NCBI RefSeq assembly: GCF_009725995.1
Contig: NZ_RCNS01000001.1
Location: forward strand, 352,283 to 416,282
Length of the DNA stretch: 64,000 bases
Direction: 5' to 3'
From: Zobellia laminariae
Lineage (GTDB): Bacteria; Bacteroidota; Bacteroidia; Flavobacteriales; Flavobacteriaceae
The number at the start of each line of letters is the position of its first letter. Positions within the stretch are counted from its first letter, which is position 1. The position numbers and the translations under genes were made by a program. This document shows positions 45,695-54,712 of the stretch, in pieces. Under the pieces are notes generated by a model that saw only the letters and a list, made by a program, of their open reading frames with translations, was not told the origin of the DNA and searched no databases.

Positions 45695-46468
45695 ATGGGA
45701 AAGAAAACAAATTCAAAAGAGCTATTTGCTCAAAAAAGCAAAAAAGAATTAATGGAAAACGGGCAATCTGGCGTACACAAATACGGGGATAACTTTATTT
45801 GTGCCACGGACCGCTCGGGACACTCCACGCCCGGAGACCGGTCTCCGCTGGAAATTTTAGTGGATGCCAGTGAAGGGTTCATTCCCCTTTGGGCACAACA
45901 CCAAGTGCTAAGGTGGACTTTTGACGAAACCGCCCTGTATTATTATCAAAACCCTGAAGGCATAAAAACCTATGTTCGAGAATTATTGGGCGAGGCTTTA
46001 TTGGGCTGGGGCGAAGCGGTTCCGGTACGTTTTAATGAGAATGCTGATAATTCCGACTTTCAGATACATGTTTCCCCATCTGATAATTGCAACGCGCACG
46101 GATGCGTTCTAGCAAGTGCATTTTTTCCAGATAGTGGACGACACCAATTGGTGATTTACCCAAAAATGTTCGAACAGAGCAAACAAGAACAACTAGAAAC
46201 CATGATGCACGAATTGGGTCATATTTTCGGACTTCGCCATTTCTTTGCCAAAATTAGCGAGCAAGCTTGGCCATCGGAAATATTTGGGGAACACAAACCT
46301 TTTTCCATCATGAATTACGGTGCAAAAAGCATGATGACCGAAGAAGATATCAGAGATTTAAAAAAGCTCTATAAGATGGTCTGGAACAAATGTATTGTAG
46401 ATATTAATGGTACGCCCATACACTTGGTCATGCCTTTTCATACCATTAACAACGCTGTTGTGGTATAA
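45695..46468 (+). CDS. Matrixin-like zinc metallopeptidase (metzincin)
   Basis: 257 aa. The zinc motif HELGHIFGLRH (His172, Glu173, His176, His182) is a perfect HExxHxxGxxH and is followed by the Met-turn SIMNYG (Met206), the metzincin signature. Upstream, WTFDE..ALYYY and WGEAVPVRFNE..NSDFQIHV match the start of matrixin-type catalytic domains. There is no signal peptide and no clear cysteine-switch propeptide, although ICATD near residue 36 offers an N-terminal Cys. Metzincins normally act outside the cell, so a leaderless one in a cluster of leaderless proteases is unusual. It is 74 bp after the membrane receptor gene. Confidence 0.85.
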   Translation: MGKKTNSKELFAQKSKKELMENGQSGVHKYGDNFICATDRSGHSTPGDRSPLEILVDASEGFIPLWAQHQVLRWTFDETALYYYQNPEGIKTYVRELLGEALLGWGEAVPVRFNENADNSDFQIHVSPSDNCNAHGCVLASAFFPDSGRHQLVIYPKMFEQSKQEQLETMMHELGHIFGLRHFFAKISEQAWPSEIFGEHKPFSIMNYGAKSMMTEEDIRDLKKLYKMVWNKCIVDINGTPIHLVMPFHTINNAVVV

Positions 46469-46500
46469 CAATTTTTAACTTCATACTAAAAGAACCCCTC

Positions 46501-47829
46501 ATGAAAAAAGCAATTATATATGTATGGTTCATGTGCCTCTTTTGTTGTTCAATTGAGGCACAGGAAACCATAACGTTCAAAGCCGATTTAACGAAAAAAG
46601 AATTAGTTCATGTAAACACAGACGACCTGAAAGCGAATCAGTATTATGATTTGAAAATCTTGGGTGTCAACACGGCCTTTATTGATATTGTGGTTGAAAC
46701 TACCGATTACAGTCTAACCTCCAGCACGCCGGGTATTCTAAAGTCGCTTTTACTTAAAATTCCAGATTCAGGTATTTTGGGTTTCATGTCTCAAGAAAGC
46801 GCTGGCCCACAGTATAACCTTGTTTACAACCAGGCTCTAGAGCACGTAAAAAAATTGGATTCACTCACCGAGCGTGCCAATTCACTTTACGAAGTCTCCA
46901 ATGACCATGCGGAATTTAGAACACTGGATATGGTGCGAGGCATTCAAAAGAAAGCTCAACTTCATTTACGCGAACTCAACCAAAATTTTAATGCAACTCC
47001 TAAGTTGCTACAACCAAAAGAAGTGGATTATGATTTATTGAGAAACAGTGTGGCCCAATCGTATCAATACATCCAAAGTGCTAAACACTATTATAAAACG
47101 CTTATTGAGAATTCTGACCTGAGTATAGATTCTGGTGTAGCCAATGATTTGATTATATATGCTTCCTATTTGGAAGTTCTGAGTGAAGCTATAGATTTAG
47201 AAACCAGCTTAAGATATTTTGATTTTCTTGTGGGTTCTACGGAGATGAAAAACTACGAGCAATTTCCTGAACTGCTAAAGGCGTCCAAAGATGTTATGGA
47301 AGCAAAAATAACGCTCATCAATACATTTACGAACGACACGATTTTATCTAAAAAAATCGACTTTTTTACAAAGAAAGGTAGTTTTAAGTTCGATTTTTCA
47401 ACAGGATTCTTTTATAACAACATCCGCGAAAAGGCATACTACTTAGAAGACAATGGGGACGAAAGAAACCAGATACTAGAAGAAAATGGAAATAATTTTG
47501 ATATTGCCATTGGCGCCTTAGCACATTTTAGCTATCGATTTAAAGCTGGTATACGAGGTGGATTGAACGCCGGCGCAGCGGTATCTCCTTTAGACGGAAT
47601 TACCCGATATCTTTTCGGGGCTGGCGTGTTGATCGGTAGAGAGCAGCTCATAGGCATAAATGTGGGGGCTTCGTTAGCTAGAATAGATGTACTCTCAAAT
47701 AGTGTGGAAAGCGAGAATGGAAATTTGTACGTTCCCGCAGAATTTACCTCAGCTCCCACTTACAAAAAATCAGAATGGGGCATCTATTTTGGACTGACCT
47801 ACAATCTTACCAGAGAGCGAAAAAAATAA
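46501..47829 (+). CDS. Secreted coiled-coil protein with a probable C-terminal barrel
   Basis: 442 aa with a signal peptide (to SIEAQE). The middle (about 110-280) is mostly helical with heptad-like stretches (YNQALEHVKKLDSLTERANSLYEV; IQKKAQLHLRELNQNF). The last ~140 residues (FKFDFSTGFFYNNIREKAYYL, GALAHFSYRFKAGIRGGLNAGAAVSPL, GAGVLIGREQLIGINVGASLARID, WGIYFGLTYNLTRERKK) look like barrel strands. It is the only cluster protein with a classical signal peptide, so it may be the outer-membrane or periplasmic face of the system. It ends 4 bp from the convergent gene. Confidence 0.72.
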   Translation: MKKAIIYVWFMCLFCCSIEAQETITFKADLTKKELVHVNTDDLKANQYYDLKILGVNTAFIDIVVETTDYSLTSSTPGILKSLLLKIPDSGILGFMSQESAGPQYNLVYNQALEHVKKLDSLTERANSLYEVSNDHAEFRTLDMVRGIQKKAQLHLRELNQNFNATPKLLQPKEVDYDLLRNSVAQSYQYIQSAKHYYKTLIENSDLSIDSGVANDLIIYASYLEVLSEAIDLETSLRYFDFLVGSTEMKNYEQFPELLKASKDVMEAKITLINTFTNDTILSKKIDFFTKKGSFKFDFSTGFFYNNIREKAYYLEDNGDERNQILEENGNNFDIAIGALAHFSYRFKAGIRGGLNAGAAVSPLDGITRYLFGAGVLIGREQLIGINVGASLARIDVLSNSVESENGNLYVPAEFTSAPTYKKSEWGIYFGLTYNLTRERKK

Positions 47830-47832
47830 AAG

Positions 47833-48270
47833 CTACTTGTTCAGTTCCGGATATAGTTGCTTTGCTTTTTCTGCAATGCCCTGCAATTCACTCGAAGACA
47901 TTTTCATTTCCAAACCTCTATTATCCGCTGACTTCTTTTGACCATTTTCGGCTTGCATAATCATTGCACCAAGAACGAGTCCCTTATTGTGCTCCGCTAC
48001 TTTCTCGTCTTTGATTTTTTCTTTTTGTTCCTCTACTGCTTTCTTTTCGGTTTCCGCTTTTTCCGCTCGCTGTCTGTTCACTTCTTTTCCGAATAGAAAT
48101 CCTACCGCTGCAAAAACAATGGCCTCTACCCCAGAAAACAGATAAATTAACCGACTCCAACTGGGGTCGCCGCTATCTACTTTTCCTATTAGAAAATAAA
48201 TAAAGAAGCCATATGCAATTAGTAATGAAATGGCTATCACGTACTGCAAAGATGATATATGTTTTTTCAT
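47833..48270 (-). CDS. Small membrane protein with coiled coil
   Basis: 145 aa with two transmembrane helices near residues 10-28 (YVIAISLLIAYGFFIYFLIG) and 38-62 (LIYLFSGVEAIVFAAVGFLFG). A long charged helix follows (KEVNRQRAEKAETEKKAVEEQKEKIKDEKVAEHNKG), which is probably a cytoplasmic coiled coil, then a short C-terminal part. I do not recognise the family. It is last in the minus block, 52 bp after the M19-like gene, and meets the plus block end to end without a visible terminator. Confidence 0.7.
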   Translation of the reverse strand: MKKHISSLQYVIAISLLIAYGFFIYFLIGKVDSGDPSWSRLIYLFSGVEAIVFAAVGFLFGKEVNRQRAEKAETEKKAVEEQKEKIKDEKVAEHNKGLVLGAMIMQAENGQKKSADNRGLEMKMSSSELQGIAEKAKQLYPELNK

Positions 48271-48321
48271 GGTGGAATCCGGTTTTTCGACAGGGTCATT
48301 ATTAATAACTATTACAATTCC

Positions 48322-50100
48322 TTAGCTTTCAATATCAACCTTTTTCTCAATTTTTTCTGAGGCTAAAAACCCTCTACTCTTTAAAAAATCATGCCCGTTG
48401 TTATATAAGATACCCGAAACAACTTCTTTTAAATAATCATTTTTTTGAATAAAAGAAAATAGGTCCTTAGTTCCTCCATTTACTTTTTGATATTTCTTAG
48501 CTGCTACAGGTAACCATTTCATTAAACAAGCTTGCAAATCCCCAAAATATCTACTGTCACTACAAAATTTAACAGGTTCAATAAACCCATCAAAATTACT
48601 GCCAATACAAATAAATTTCTGCGGTTTTTTCTTTAGTTGATTTTGTTTTGTCTTCAAACCTATAACAGCCATGATGTGTATAATGTTAAAACAAAGACTT
48701 AGTGGGTGTACGTCCCTCCTATTGGGCTGAAACCATGATTCCTCTGTTCTTATTTCTTCCATGCTAGCATATTCCAATTTTCTAATACTCGTATATGGAA
48801 AATAGTACGAAAAGTCAGAGGTAGTTAAAAACTCGCAAGCTGATTCGTTGTTCGTAGAATTTGAATTATGACCTAATATATCTACATCTAAACTTACACC
48901 GATTAACCCGTCGCTTTTTGCGATTTCCACAATATCCTCATCCATTAAATTTATGGTACAGGAATTGAAAGTAAATTTCTTTTTAATGTCATTACCCCAA
49001 TAACCAGCAACTTTAGGCTTATTATGTACTTTGACTGTTTTTATACCTTGATCTACATGGTTTACACATTTTTCAACCTCTAGGTTGTCCTTCCAACCAT
49101 TAAGAGAATATCCTGTTACCCCAACATTAGAAGCGATTAATGGTATATGACTACAATCCTTTACTCTACGTAACGCATACAAATCCTCGCGAGACTTTAA
49201 GCTTAAATTTTTAACATCGATCAATACGCCAGTATCCTTTTTCTTTTCTATGGAATCCTCCAATCCATATGCCGTTAAAACAACGTCCTTTCCCACCTCG
49301 CTTAAACCATGTCCAAATGGATAAAATGAAGGATGTTTAAGTCCTTTTGCTCCAAAAGCGTGCGTACCCAAATGTTGTTCTGGAATGTATGTTAAATGGG
49401 TTAAACTGAGATATAAGAGATCTATCTTGGCTCCTTTGAGCGACTCATAAAGTCTTTTCAAGACCTTGGAAGGGTTGTGTTTGTCCTTAGAAATACCGTC
49501 AATTGAATTGAAATATGGATTGTTTTGAAACTCTTTAAAATCATCATAATCTAAAGTGTTCCCTATTTTTTTCATACAAAGGTTATGCCCTCCTTCAATT
49601 GCTAAAATAAGATTGGGCCGGGCATCTAACTCTTCTTCATTTTTTGAAAACCGACTTATTAAATTTAATTTACTCTCTTTAGTACTCTTCTGATCTTTAT
49701 CTAGTTTACGGAGCTCCATATACCGCATTACCTCTTTCAAGAATAATTTAAGGTATGATACCTCTCCCTCTCTCACAGCATTAAAATAAGTATTGTCAAT
49801 AGGCTTTTTCAATTGGGTTTTTAAAACATCTGCGATAAAACCTTTACTGGATGCAACTCCAAATTCTAATGCACCAACAGCAGCAATGCCTAGTTTTACC
49901 TTACCTTCCTCCAAATAATCTACACAACACTGGCTTTCAAACCTACGCAGCACAGATTCATCCGTGTAGTCTCTAAAATCTTTTGACATGGTTATAGGCT
50001 TTTCCATATCATCCTTAGCTTTATTAGAAGGGTCATCCTTATTTGAGGCTAAATGCATTTTGGCCAACGGATGAAAATGAAGGTCGAAGTAGTTATCCAT
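48322..50100 (-). CDS. Membrane dipeptidase (M19)-like amidohydrolase with altered metal ligands
   Basis: 592 aa, much longer than typical M19 enzymes (~350-400 aa). Family anchors are visible: DLHFHP near residue 6 (place of HxD), LAIEGGHNL near 165 (bridging Glu), YLSLTHLTYI near 235, VLIDVKNLS near 295 (place of DxSH), PLIASNVG near 325 (place of SHS) and IGSNFDGF near 510 (place of GSDFDG). In this reading HxD has become HxH and both single His ligands are Asn. The enzyme may therefore use one metal, act on another substrate or be a binding protein. No signal peptide. It is 11 bp from the double-protease gene, in one operon. Confidence 0.7.
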   Translation of the reverse strand: MDNYFDLHFHPLAKMHLASNKDDPSNKAKDDMEKPITMSKDFRDYTDESVLRRFESQCCVDYLEEGKVKLGIAAVGALEFGVASSKGFIADVLKTQLKKPIDNTYFNAVREGEVSYLKLFLKEVMRYMELRKLDKDQKSTKESKLNLISRFSKNEEELDARPNLILAIEGGHNLCMKKIGNTLDYDDFKEFQNNPYFNSIDGISKDKHNPSKVLKRLYESLKGAKIDLLYLSLTHLTYIPEQHLGTHAFGAKGLKHPSFYPFGHGLSEVGKDVVLTAYGLEDSIEKKKDTGVLIDVKNLSLKSREDLYALRRVKDCSHIPLIASNVGVTGYSLNGWKDNLEVEKCVNHVDQGIKTVKVHNKPKVAGYWGNDIKKKFTFNSCTINLMDEDIVEIAKSDGLIGVSLDVDILGHNSNSTNNESACEFLTTSDFSYYFPYTSIRKLEYASMEEIRTEESWFQPNRRDVHPLSLCFNIIHIMAVIGLKTKQNQLKKKPQKFICIGSNFDGFIEPVKFCSDSRYFGDLQACLMKWLPVAAKKYQKVNGGTKDLFSFIQKNDYLKEVVSGILYNNGHDFLKSRGFLASEKIEKKVDIES

Positions 50101-50111
50101 GATATGTTTTT

Positions 50112-52871
50112 TTAATTGAAACTTTCAAAATATACTTTCAGTAATCTTTCGGTCTGATCTTCATCAAATTGATCATAGCTCTCAAAAACCTTGTTTACGG
50201 GTCTTCCGGTCATTGCCGCAACACTAATTCGTGCTCTTTCGGTTAACGATTCCTGAAGTGTGGTACTCTCAAAACCTGGCGTGAGTTTCTTTCTTGCCGT
50301 ATTCCATAGAAAATGGACCGTTTCACGAACACCCAAATCCCACTGGGCTGGTTTTTCCTTTCCTTTATAAGCATGTTGCAGACCATCCAATAACTGCTTA
50401 ATTTCCGCGGCTTTCACCGGCATTTTTTGTTTGAGTAGCTTTTCTATGTCCAAAATACCGGCACCAAATCTTTTTTCGTCCCATTGGCTGCCATTTGCAT
50501 TAGGATCTTTTTCTGCAGTAGCCTTTAAATGTGTTCTAAACAACTCAACAATTTGCCAAGGTTCTTTTACATGTTCTTTAAGAAATTGGGAGTGTTTGGC
50601 CTTCCATAATGCAGCAGCCGAAGCCACGTGGGGAGTAGCATAACTCGTTCCCGAACCAAAGACCATAATATCTTCTTGTCTTTTACTTTTAAAGGGCACG
50701 TATACATCTTCTCCTGGCGCAGAAATATCTACTGCCGGACCATAGGAGGTATACCTCCAAGGTTCGTTATTGGGATTAGAGGCGGCCACGGCAATGGTGC
50801 CCGGGTATACCGCTGGCGCAATTACGGACTCTACTTTATTGCCCGCTGCACAGACCCAAATAATTCCGCGTTCGTAGGCAGTTTTGGCAATACTATAAAT
50901 CATGGGGCGCGGATAACTGCCCATGCACATAAAAACAATATCGGCCTCCGAATTTATTGCTTGAGAAACGGCATTGAATAAATTACGTCCCCTACCGATC
51001 AAAATAACGGATTTGGAAATTCGGTAAGGTATCACCTTAACCAAAGACTCCCCATCTTTACTCACTGCCACTCCTTGATTGCCATCATTTTCAATCCTTC
51101 CATTTGCCTTATTCCCTACAACTATACTTGCCGTGCGCGTACCATGTCCTGGTTGGCGCAGTATGCCCATACTCATTTCATCACGAGCATCTTCCCCATC
51201 TATAAAGTCTTCATCATGTAGGAGGTTATACCCTCCCAAAACCTTGTTATGATCCGTATATCCGGTATCCAATTGCACAAGCTTTATATTCTGACCATTT
51301 TGTGCAATTTTATTAAGATTGACCTTTGATAATTTTACGGCATCTCTATTCCACTGTCTATATTCTTCGCTTTTTCCTTCTTGTATAAAGTCTTTGACCA
51401 AGTGTGCATTGGCCCATTTTATTTTAAAATCTCCTTCACTTTTATCCCAGTCTGCGGTACCGTCATCCAAAGATTCCAAACTCTCATTTCCCGACCATCG
51501 CCCGTAATGCCCTGGTTTAATATCCGTTGACATTTCTAGATCGGGAGTACAGGTTTCAATCTGTGGAAGCCCCTCTAGATCGGCCGCAACTTCCCACGGA
51601 CTTTTATCTGATTCTACATGGATGTAAAAAAAGTTGCGATGCGCTTTTTCCGTAGACATGGGGTACAAGGGCTCGCTAAGTACAAGACCGGGCACCAAAC
51701 TAGTTGCGTTCTCTTTCCAATCCTGCTGCATTTCCTTCACCTCAGAAAGTTGAATTTCAAAATACTGCGTGCTAGAGGCGGTGCTTTCTGAACGGTTCAT
51801 AACATACTTTTTTGATGGCGTAGTTTTATTTTCGGACGCTATAGTCGCTACATTTTTATCCATATGTAACACACTTACTAAAGTCGCTTTATGCTTTTCC
51901 ATAGCTTTTTCAACCGGTATTTTTTCAATCATATTCAGAATACTACTGACCCGTATACCTTCGTTTCCCATCCAATCGATCATATTATCAGGGTCGCCGG
52001 GTTGCACTACGGACCCATCTTTTCTTAACCATTGTCCATGTCTATTTTTTCTAGGTACCGCACTATGATGTAGGGCTACTACTTCACCCGTACCAAGGCC
52101 CAAAACCATACTGCCCGATGAACCTGGAAGCGTATCCGATTCATAAATGAGAAAGTCATCTTTTAGCACTAACATACGAATGTCTTTCATTACGATTTTT
52201 TTGTAATCGCCTTTTGGATGTTGCACAATGGCACAATTTTCACCATCTATGATTTTACCCAATTTTTTATCTAACCTAGCAACCGGAAAATTATTTAAAG
52301 GTGTTCCCTCATTGGAAACTTTTTCTACTGCTACAATCGTAAAATCAAGTCCACTATAAGGGTCGCCAGCATCCTTTTTATAATGAGAGGTAACAAAAAA
52401 TTCTTCCGGAAGGAGGTTAAAACTTTCAGATTTATTAGGGTTTCCCTTTTGGTCTAGTTCGTAGTTAAATTGAATAGTAGAATTTGCCGCCACCTCTGCA
52501 GTGCCCAATACGTGATTGTTGGTAAGCATCAAGTTAGGGGCAATTAAAAAACCTGTACCGTAACCTGTGTTTCCCAACCTAGAATTGGTAGTTATTCTAC
52601 CCACCGCTCTAGACAGCTCTACTATACGTTGAATGATACGGATATCCTGAAAATTGGCTTCTCCGTTAATGCGCTCCAAGGCTTGAAGTTCTGCAGTACC
52701 TTCTCGGTTGATCCTGTTGTTCAATCGCTCCGTATCCGTTTGGATTTCAGATAACTCCAATTTTCCTTGACGAACATGGGTAATGTCCGTTTTTATTCGG
52801 TCTATATCACCCAAGACACTTGAATAATTAGAATATGCATTCTCGGCCAACTCCCTTAATTTATCATCCAT
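50112..52871 (-). CDS. Double serine protease: trypsin-like S1 plus subtilisin-like S8
   Basis: 919 aa, no signal peptide. Residues 1-85 are a helical/coiled-coil region. The S1 domain (about 88-275) has His120 (LTNNHV), Asp176 (GLDFTI) and Ser252 (GSSGSM). Residues about 365-450 resemble a propeptide (FFYIHVESDKSPWEVAADLEGLPQIET). The S8 domain (about 525-810) has Asp535 (QLDTGY), His576 (GHGTRT), Asn678 (AAGNKV) and Ser743 (GSGTSYATPHVA). A helical tail follows. Both triads look intact, so one chain carries two unrelated serine protease folds. It shares its operon with an amidase, a V8-like protease and an M19-like protein. Confidence 0.93.
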   Translation of the reverse strand: MDDKLRELAENAYSNYSSVLGDIDRIKTDITHVRQGKLELSEIQTDTERLNNRINREGTAELQALERINGEANFQDIRIIQRIVELSRAVGRITTNSRLGNTGYGTGFLIAPNLMLTNNHVLGTAEVAANSTIQFNYELDQKGNPNKSESFNLLPEEFFVTSHYKKDAGDPYSGLDFTIVAVEKVSNEGTPLNNFPVARLDKKLGKIIDGENCAIVQHPKGDYKKIVMKDIRMLVLKDDFLIYESDTLPGSSGSMVLGLGTGEVVALHHSAVPRKNRHGQWLRKDGSVVQPGDPDNMIDWMGNEGIRVSSILNMIEKIPVEKAMEKHKATLVSVLHMDKNVATIASENKTTPSKKYVMNRSESTASSTQYFEIQLSEVKEMQQDWKENATSLVPGLVLSEPLYPMSTEKAHRNFFYIHVESDKSPWEVAADLEGLPQIETCTPDLEMSTDIKPGHYGRWSGNESLESLDDGTADWDKSEGDFKIKWANAHLVKDFIQEGKSEEYRQWNRDAVKLSKVNLNKIAQNGQNIKLVQLDTGYTDHNKVLGGYNLLHDEDFIDGEDARDEMSMGILRQPGHGTRTASIVVGNKANGRIENDGNQGVAVSKDGESLVKVIPYRISKSVILIGRGRNLFNAVSQAINSEADIVFMCMGSYPRPMIYSIAKTAYERGIIWVCAAGNKVESVIAPAVYPGTIAVAASNPNNEPWRYTSYGPAVDISAPGEDVYVPFKSKRQEDIMVFGSGTSYATPHVASAAALWKAKHSQFLKEHVKEPWQIVELFRTHLKATAEKDPNANGSQWDEKRFGAGILDIEKLLKQKMPVKAAEIKQLLDGLQHAYKGKEKPAQWDLGVRETVHFLWNTARKKLTPGFESTTLQESLTERARISVAAMTGRPVNKVFESYDQFDEDQTERLLKVYFESFN

Positions 52872-52898
52872 GATGTACAGCGTTACAAATGATTATTT

Positions 52899-53915
52899 TT
52901 AATTTTCAATCAACTCTAAATCTTCCGCATAATGCTCCAATACTTCTTTATTCAATTGGTTGGGCGCTCCAACAGCCATAGATTCAAATTCGGAATAATC
53001 CAATTCAAAATCTTGATATGCAGAATAAAGCCCGTTTAACATGGCTATGAACTCGGGTTGCGGAAAGCAGTCCGTTTTATCTGCTCTTACATTACAATGC
53101 GTCCACACTCCCGGTGCTCCGCTCTTGGCTTCTTCGTTACTATTGAACCAAGAACTATCATATTTAAATTTTTTTAGGGGTACATCAAAAATCGAAGCTA
53201 GGGTGAGTATCAATCGCTCACATTCCTTGATTTGCTTATCGGTGTATTTTTGAAAATATTGATGCCCTCTCCAAGGCGTATTCAATTGACAAACCTCTGA
53301 CTCGGGTACCTCAATTGTTTTTGAGTTAGCCTGAAAGTAGAATTTCCCCTCACGACTTTTCTGGAGCGGACCCAGTGAACAAATTTCTATACCAATAGAT
53401 TTCTTGTTCAATAATGTATTGTTCTTCAATCTCGTTCCCAAATGGTGGGCCCAGAACATTTCATTAAAAGCCCTGTAGGTTACCCCGTCAAACATATCAT
53501 CGCCCTCCAGTGATTTTCTACCAATGACAAAAGATGTTCCAACCCTATTTAGCGTTCCCGGTTTATTATCATTTTCCCACCAACCAATGGTATAATCAGG
53601 TCTATGGAGGCCTGCGGTATGGTGCAAATAAATGGTATCTTTTTCGGTGTAGTCATTCATAAATTCATCGTCCTCAAGAATAAAATTAGTGGCACCCCAA
53701 CTAAATTTATAACCTGCCATCATTAGTTTTTCCCATGTGTTTTTACCCACAATGCCATCTACATCAAGAAAATTAGCCCTTTGAAACTGAACCACCTTTT
53801 CATGCGTTCTTTCGTCAAAGTTTGGTGAAATTTCCACCGGATATCCAGACCTACTCAATAGGTTTTTTAAGAATGAAACGGAGCTATCAAAACTGCCTTT
53901 GCGCAATGTTTTCAT
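52899..53915 (-). CDS. N-acetylmuramoyl-L-alanine amidase with peptidoglycan-binding domain
   Basis: 338 aa. Residues 1-68 form a PGBD-1 peptidoglycan-binding domain (FLKNLLSRSGYP, VVQFQRANFLDVDGIVGKNTWEKL). The Amidase_2-type domain follows: TIYLHHTAG with the first zinc His near 98, TSFVIGR, MFWAHHLG, SIGIEICSLG, and late THCNVRADKTDCF in the place of the usual second His and K-x-D motif. It should cut the amide between MurNAc and L-Ala in the cell wall. It has no signal peptide, odd for a wall enzyme; phage endolysins and toxin-type effectors share this feature. A ~35-residue tail of unknown role ends the chain. Confidence 0.85.
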   Translation of the reverse strand: MKTLRKGSFDSSVSFLKNLLSRSGYPVEISPNFDERTHEKVVQFQRANFLDVDGIVGKNTWEKLMMAGYKFSWGATNFILEDDEFMNDYTEKDTIYLHHTAGLHRPDYTIGWWENDNKPGTLNRVGTSFVIGRKSLEGDDMFDGVTYRAFNEMFWAHHLGTRLKNNTLLNKKSIGIEICSLGPLQKSREGKFYFQANSKTIEVPESEVCQLNTPWRGHQYFQKYTDKQIKECERLILTLASIFDVPLKKFKYDSSWFNSNEEAKSGAPGVWTHCNVRADKTDCFPQPEFIAMLNGLYSAYQDFELDYSEFESMAVGAPNQLNKEVLEHYAEDLELIEN

Positions 53916-53956
53916 TTTTTAAATTTTGGAGTTAGAAGCATGTTTTCTGAATGACT

Positions 53957-54712
53957 CTACCAATTGGCAACGCCATCTATAAATTCTTGATACAGGTCTG
54001 AGGATTTATTGGGGCAACCACCGTAATTGTGAATACCCACTCCAATACATCTATTTCTCAACAGTGGGCTCCCACTTTGGCCCCCAAACGTATCTGCTTG
54101 ATAAAGAAACCTACCATTTTCCTTTATGAGATTATCGGACATTTTATATTGAAATAGGCCATTGTCTCGATCTGCCGGATACCCACAGATTTCAGCAATG
54201 TTTGGATCTTCCATTGCTGGAGTTATAAAACTATTATGATTAACGACTTTACTTAATTTAATAGCACCCATGTCATATCTTGGTGAAGCATTATCAATCC
54301 ACCCTTTAGTGGCCATAAGTTCAATTGCCTCATATCTGCCATAAGGTTCGGACAAACCGCACTTTCCGGGTATAACAATAATAGAAGATTTCCATCCTCC
54401 ACTACTCTTATTATAAACACAATGCCCGGCCGTATACAGAATGTTTCCTGCCACTAGCCACCCAGAACCCACATAATTGAGTCCGTTTTTAGCCTTCATA
54501 TACAACTTACAAATAGCCATATAGGGCATTTGTTGCGTTGCCAATACCTTCTGGCGCTGATCAATTCCACAAACAGTTTCGTTCGTTAAATCTTCATTCC
54601 GCTCAATCCATGATTCGCTGATTATTTCTTTCTCGTTTATTTCCTGATTTTCGTCAACTAGTTTATGAAAAACAAGCTCCTTTTCTATTTCGGTTGTGAT
54701 TACATCTCCCAT
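53957..54712 (-). CDS. V8-like trypsin-fold serine peptidase
   Basis: 251 aa. Catalytic triad: His97 (YTAGHCV), Asp147 (RYDMGAI) and Ser213 (GGQSGSP). The layout GSGWLVAGNILYTAGHCV and ICGYPADRDNGLFQYKMSDNL matches the S1B glutamyl endopeptidase/V8 group. Residues 1-60 are acidic and lack a signal peptide; they may act as a propeptide. It is the first gene of the minus block, 42 bp before the amidase gene. By analogy with other cascades it could activate the downstream enzymes; this is inference. Confidence 0.88.
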   Translation of the reverse strand: MGDVITTEIEKELVFHKLVDENQEINEKEIISESWIERNEDLTNETVCGIDQRQKVLATQQMPYMAICKLYMKAKNGLNYVGSGWLVAGNILYTAGHCVYNKSSGGWKSSIIVIPGKCGLSEPYGRYEAIELMATKGWIDNASPRYDMGAIKLSKVVNHNSFITPAMEDPNIAEICGYPADRDNGLFQYKMSDNLIKENGRFLYQADTFGGQSGSPLLRNRCIGVGIHNYGGCPNKSSDLYQEFIDGVANW

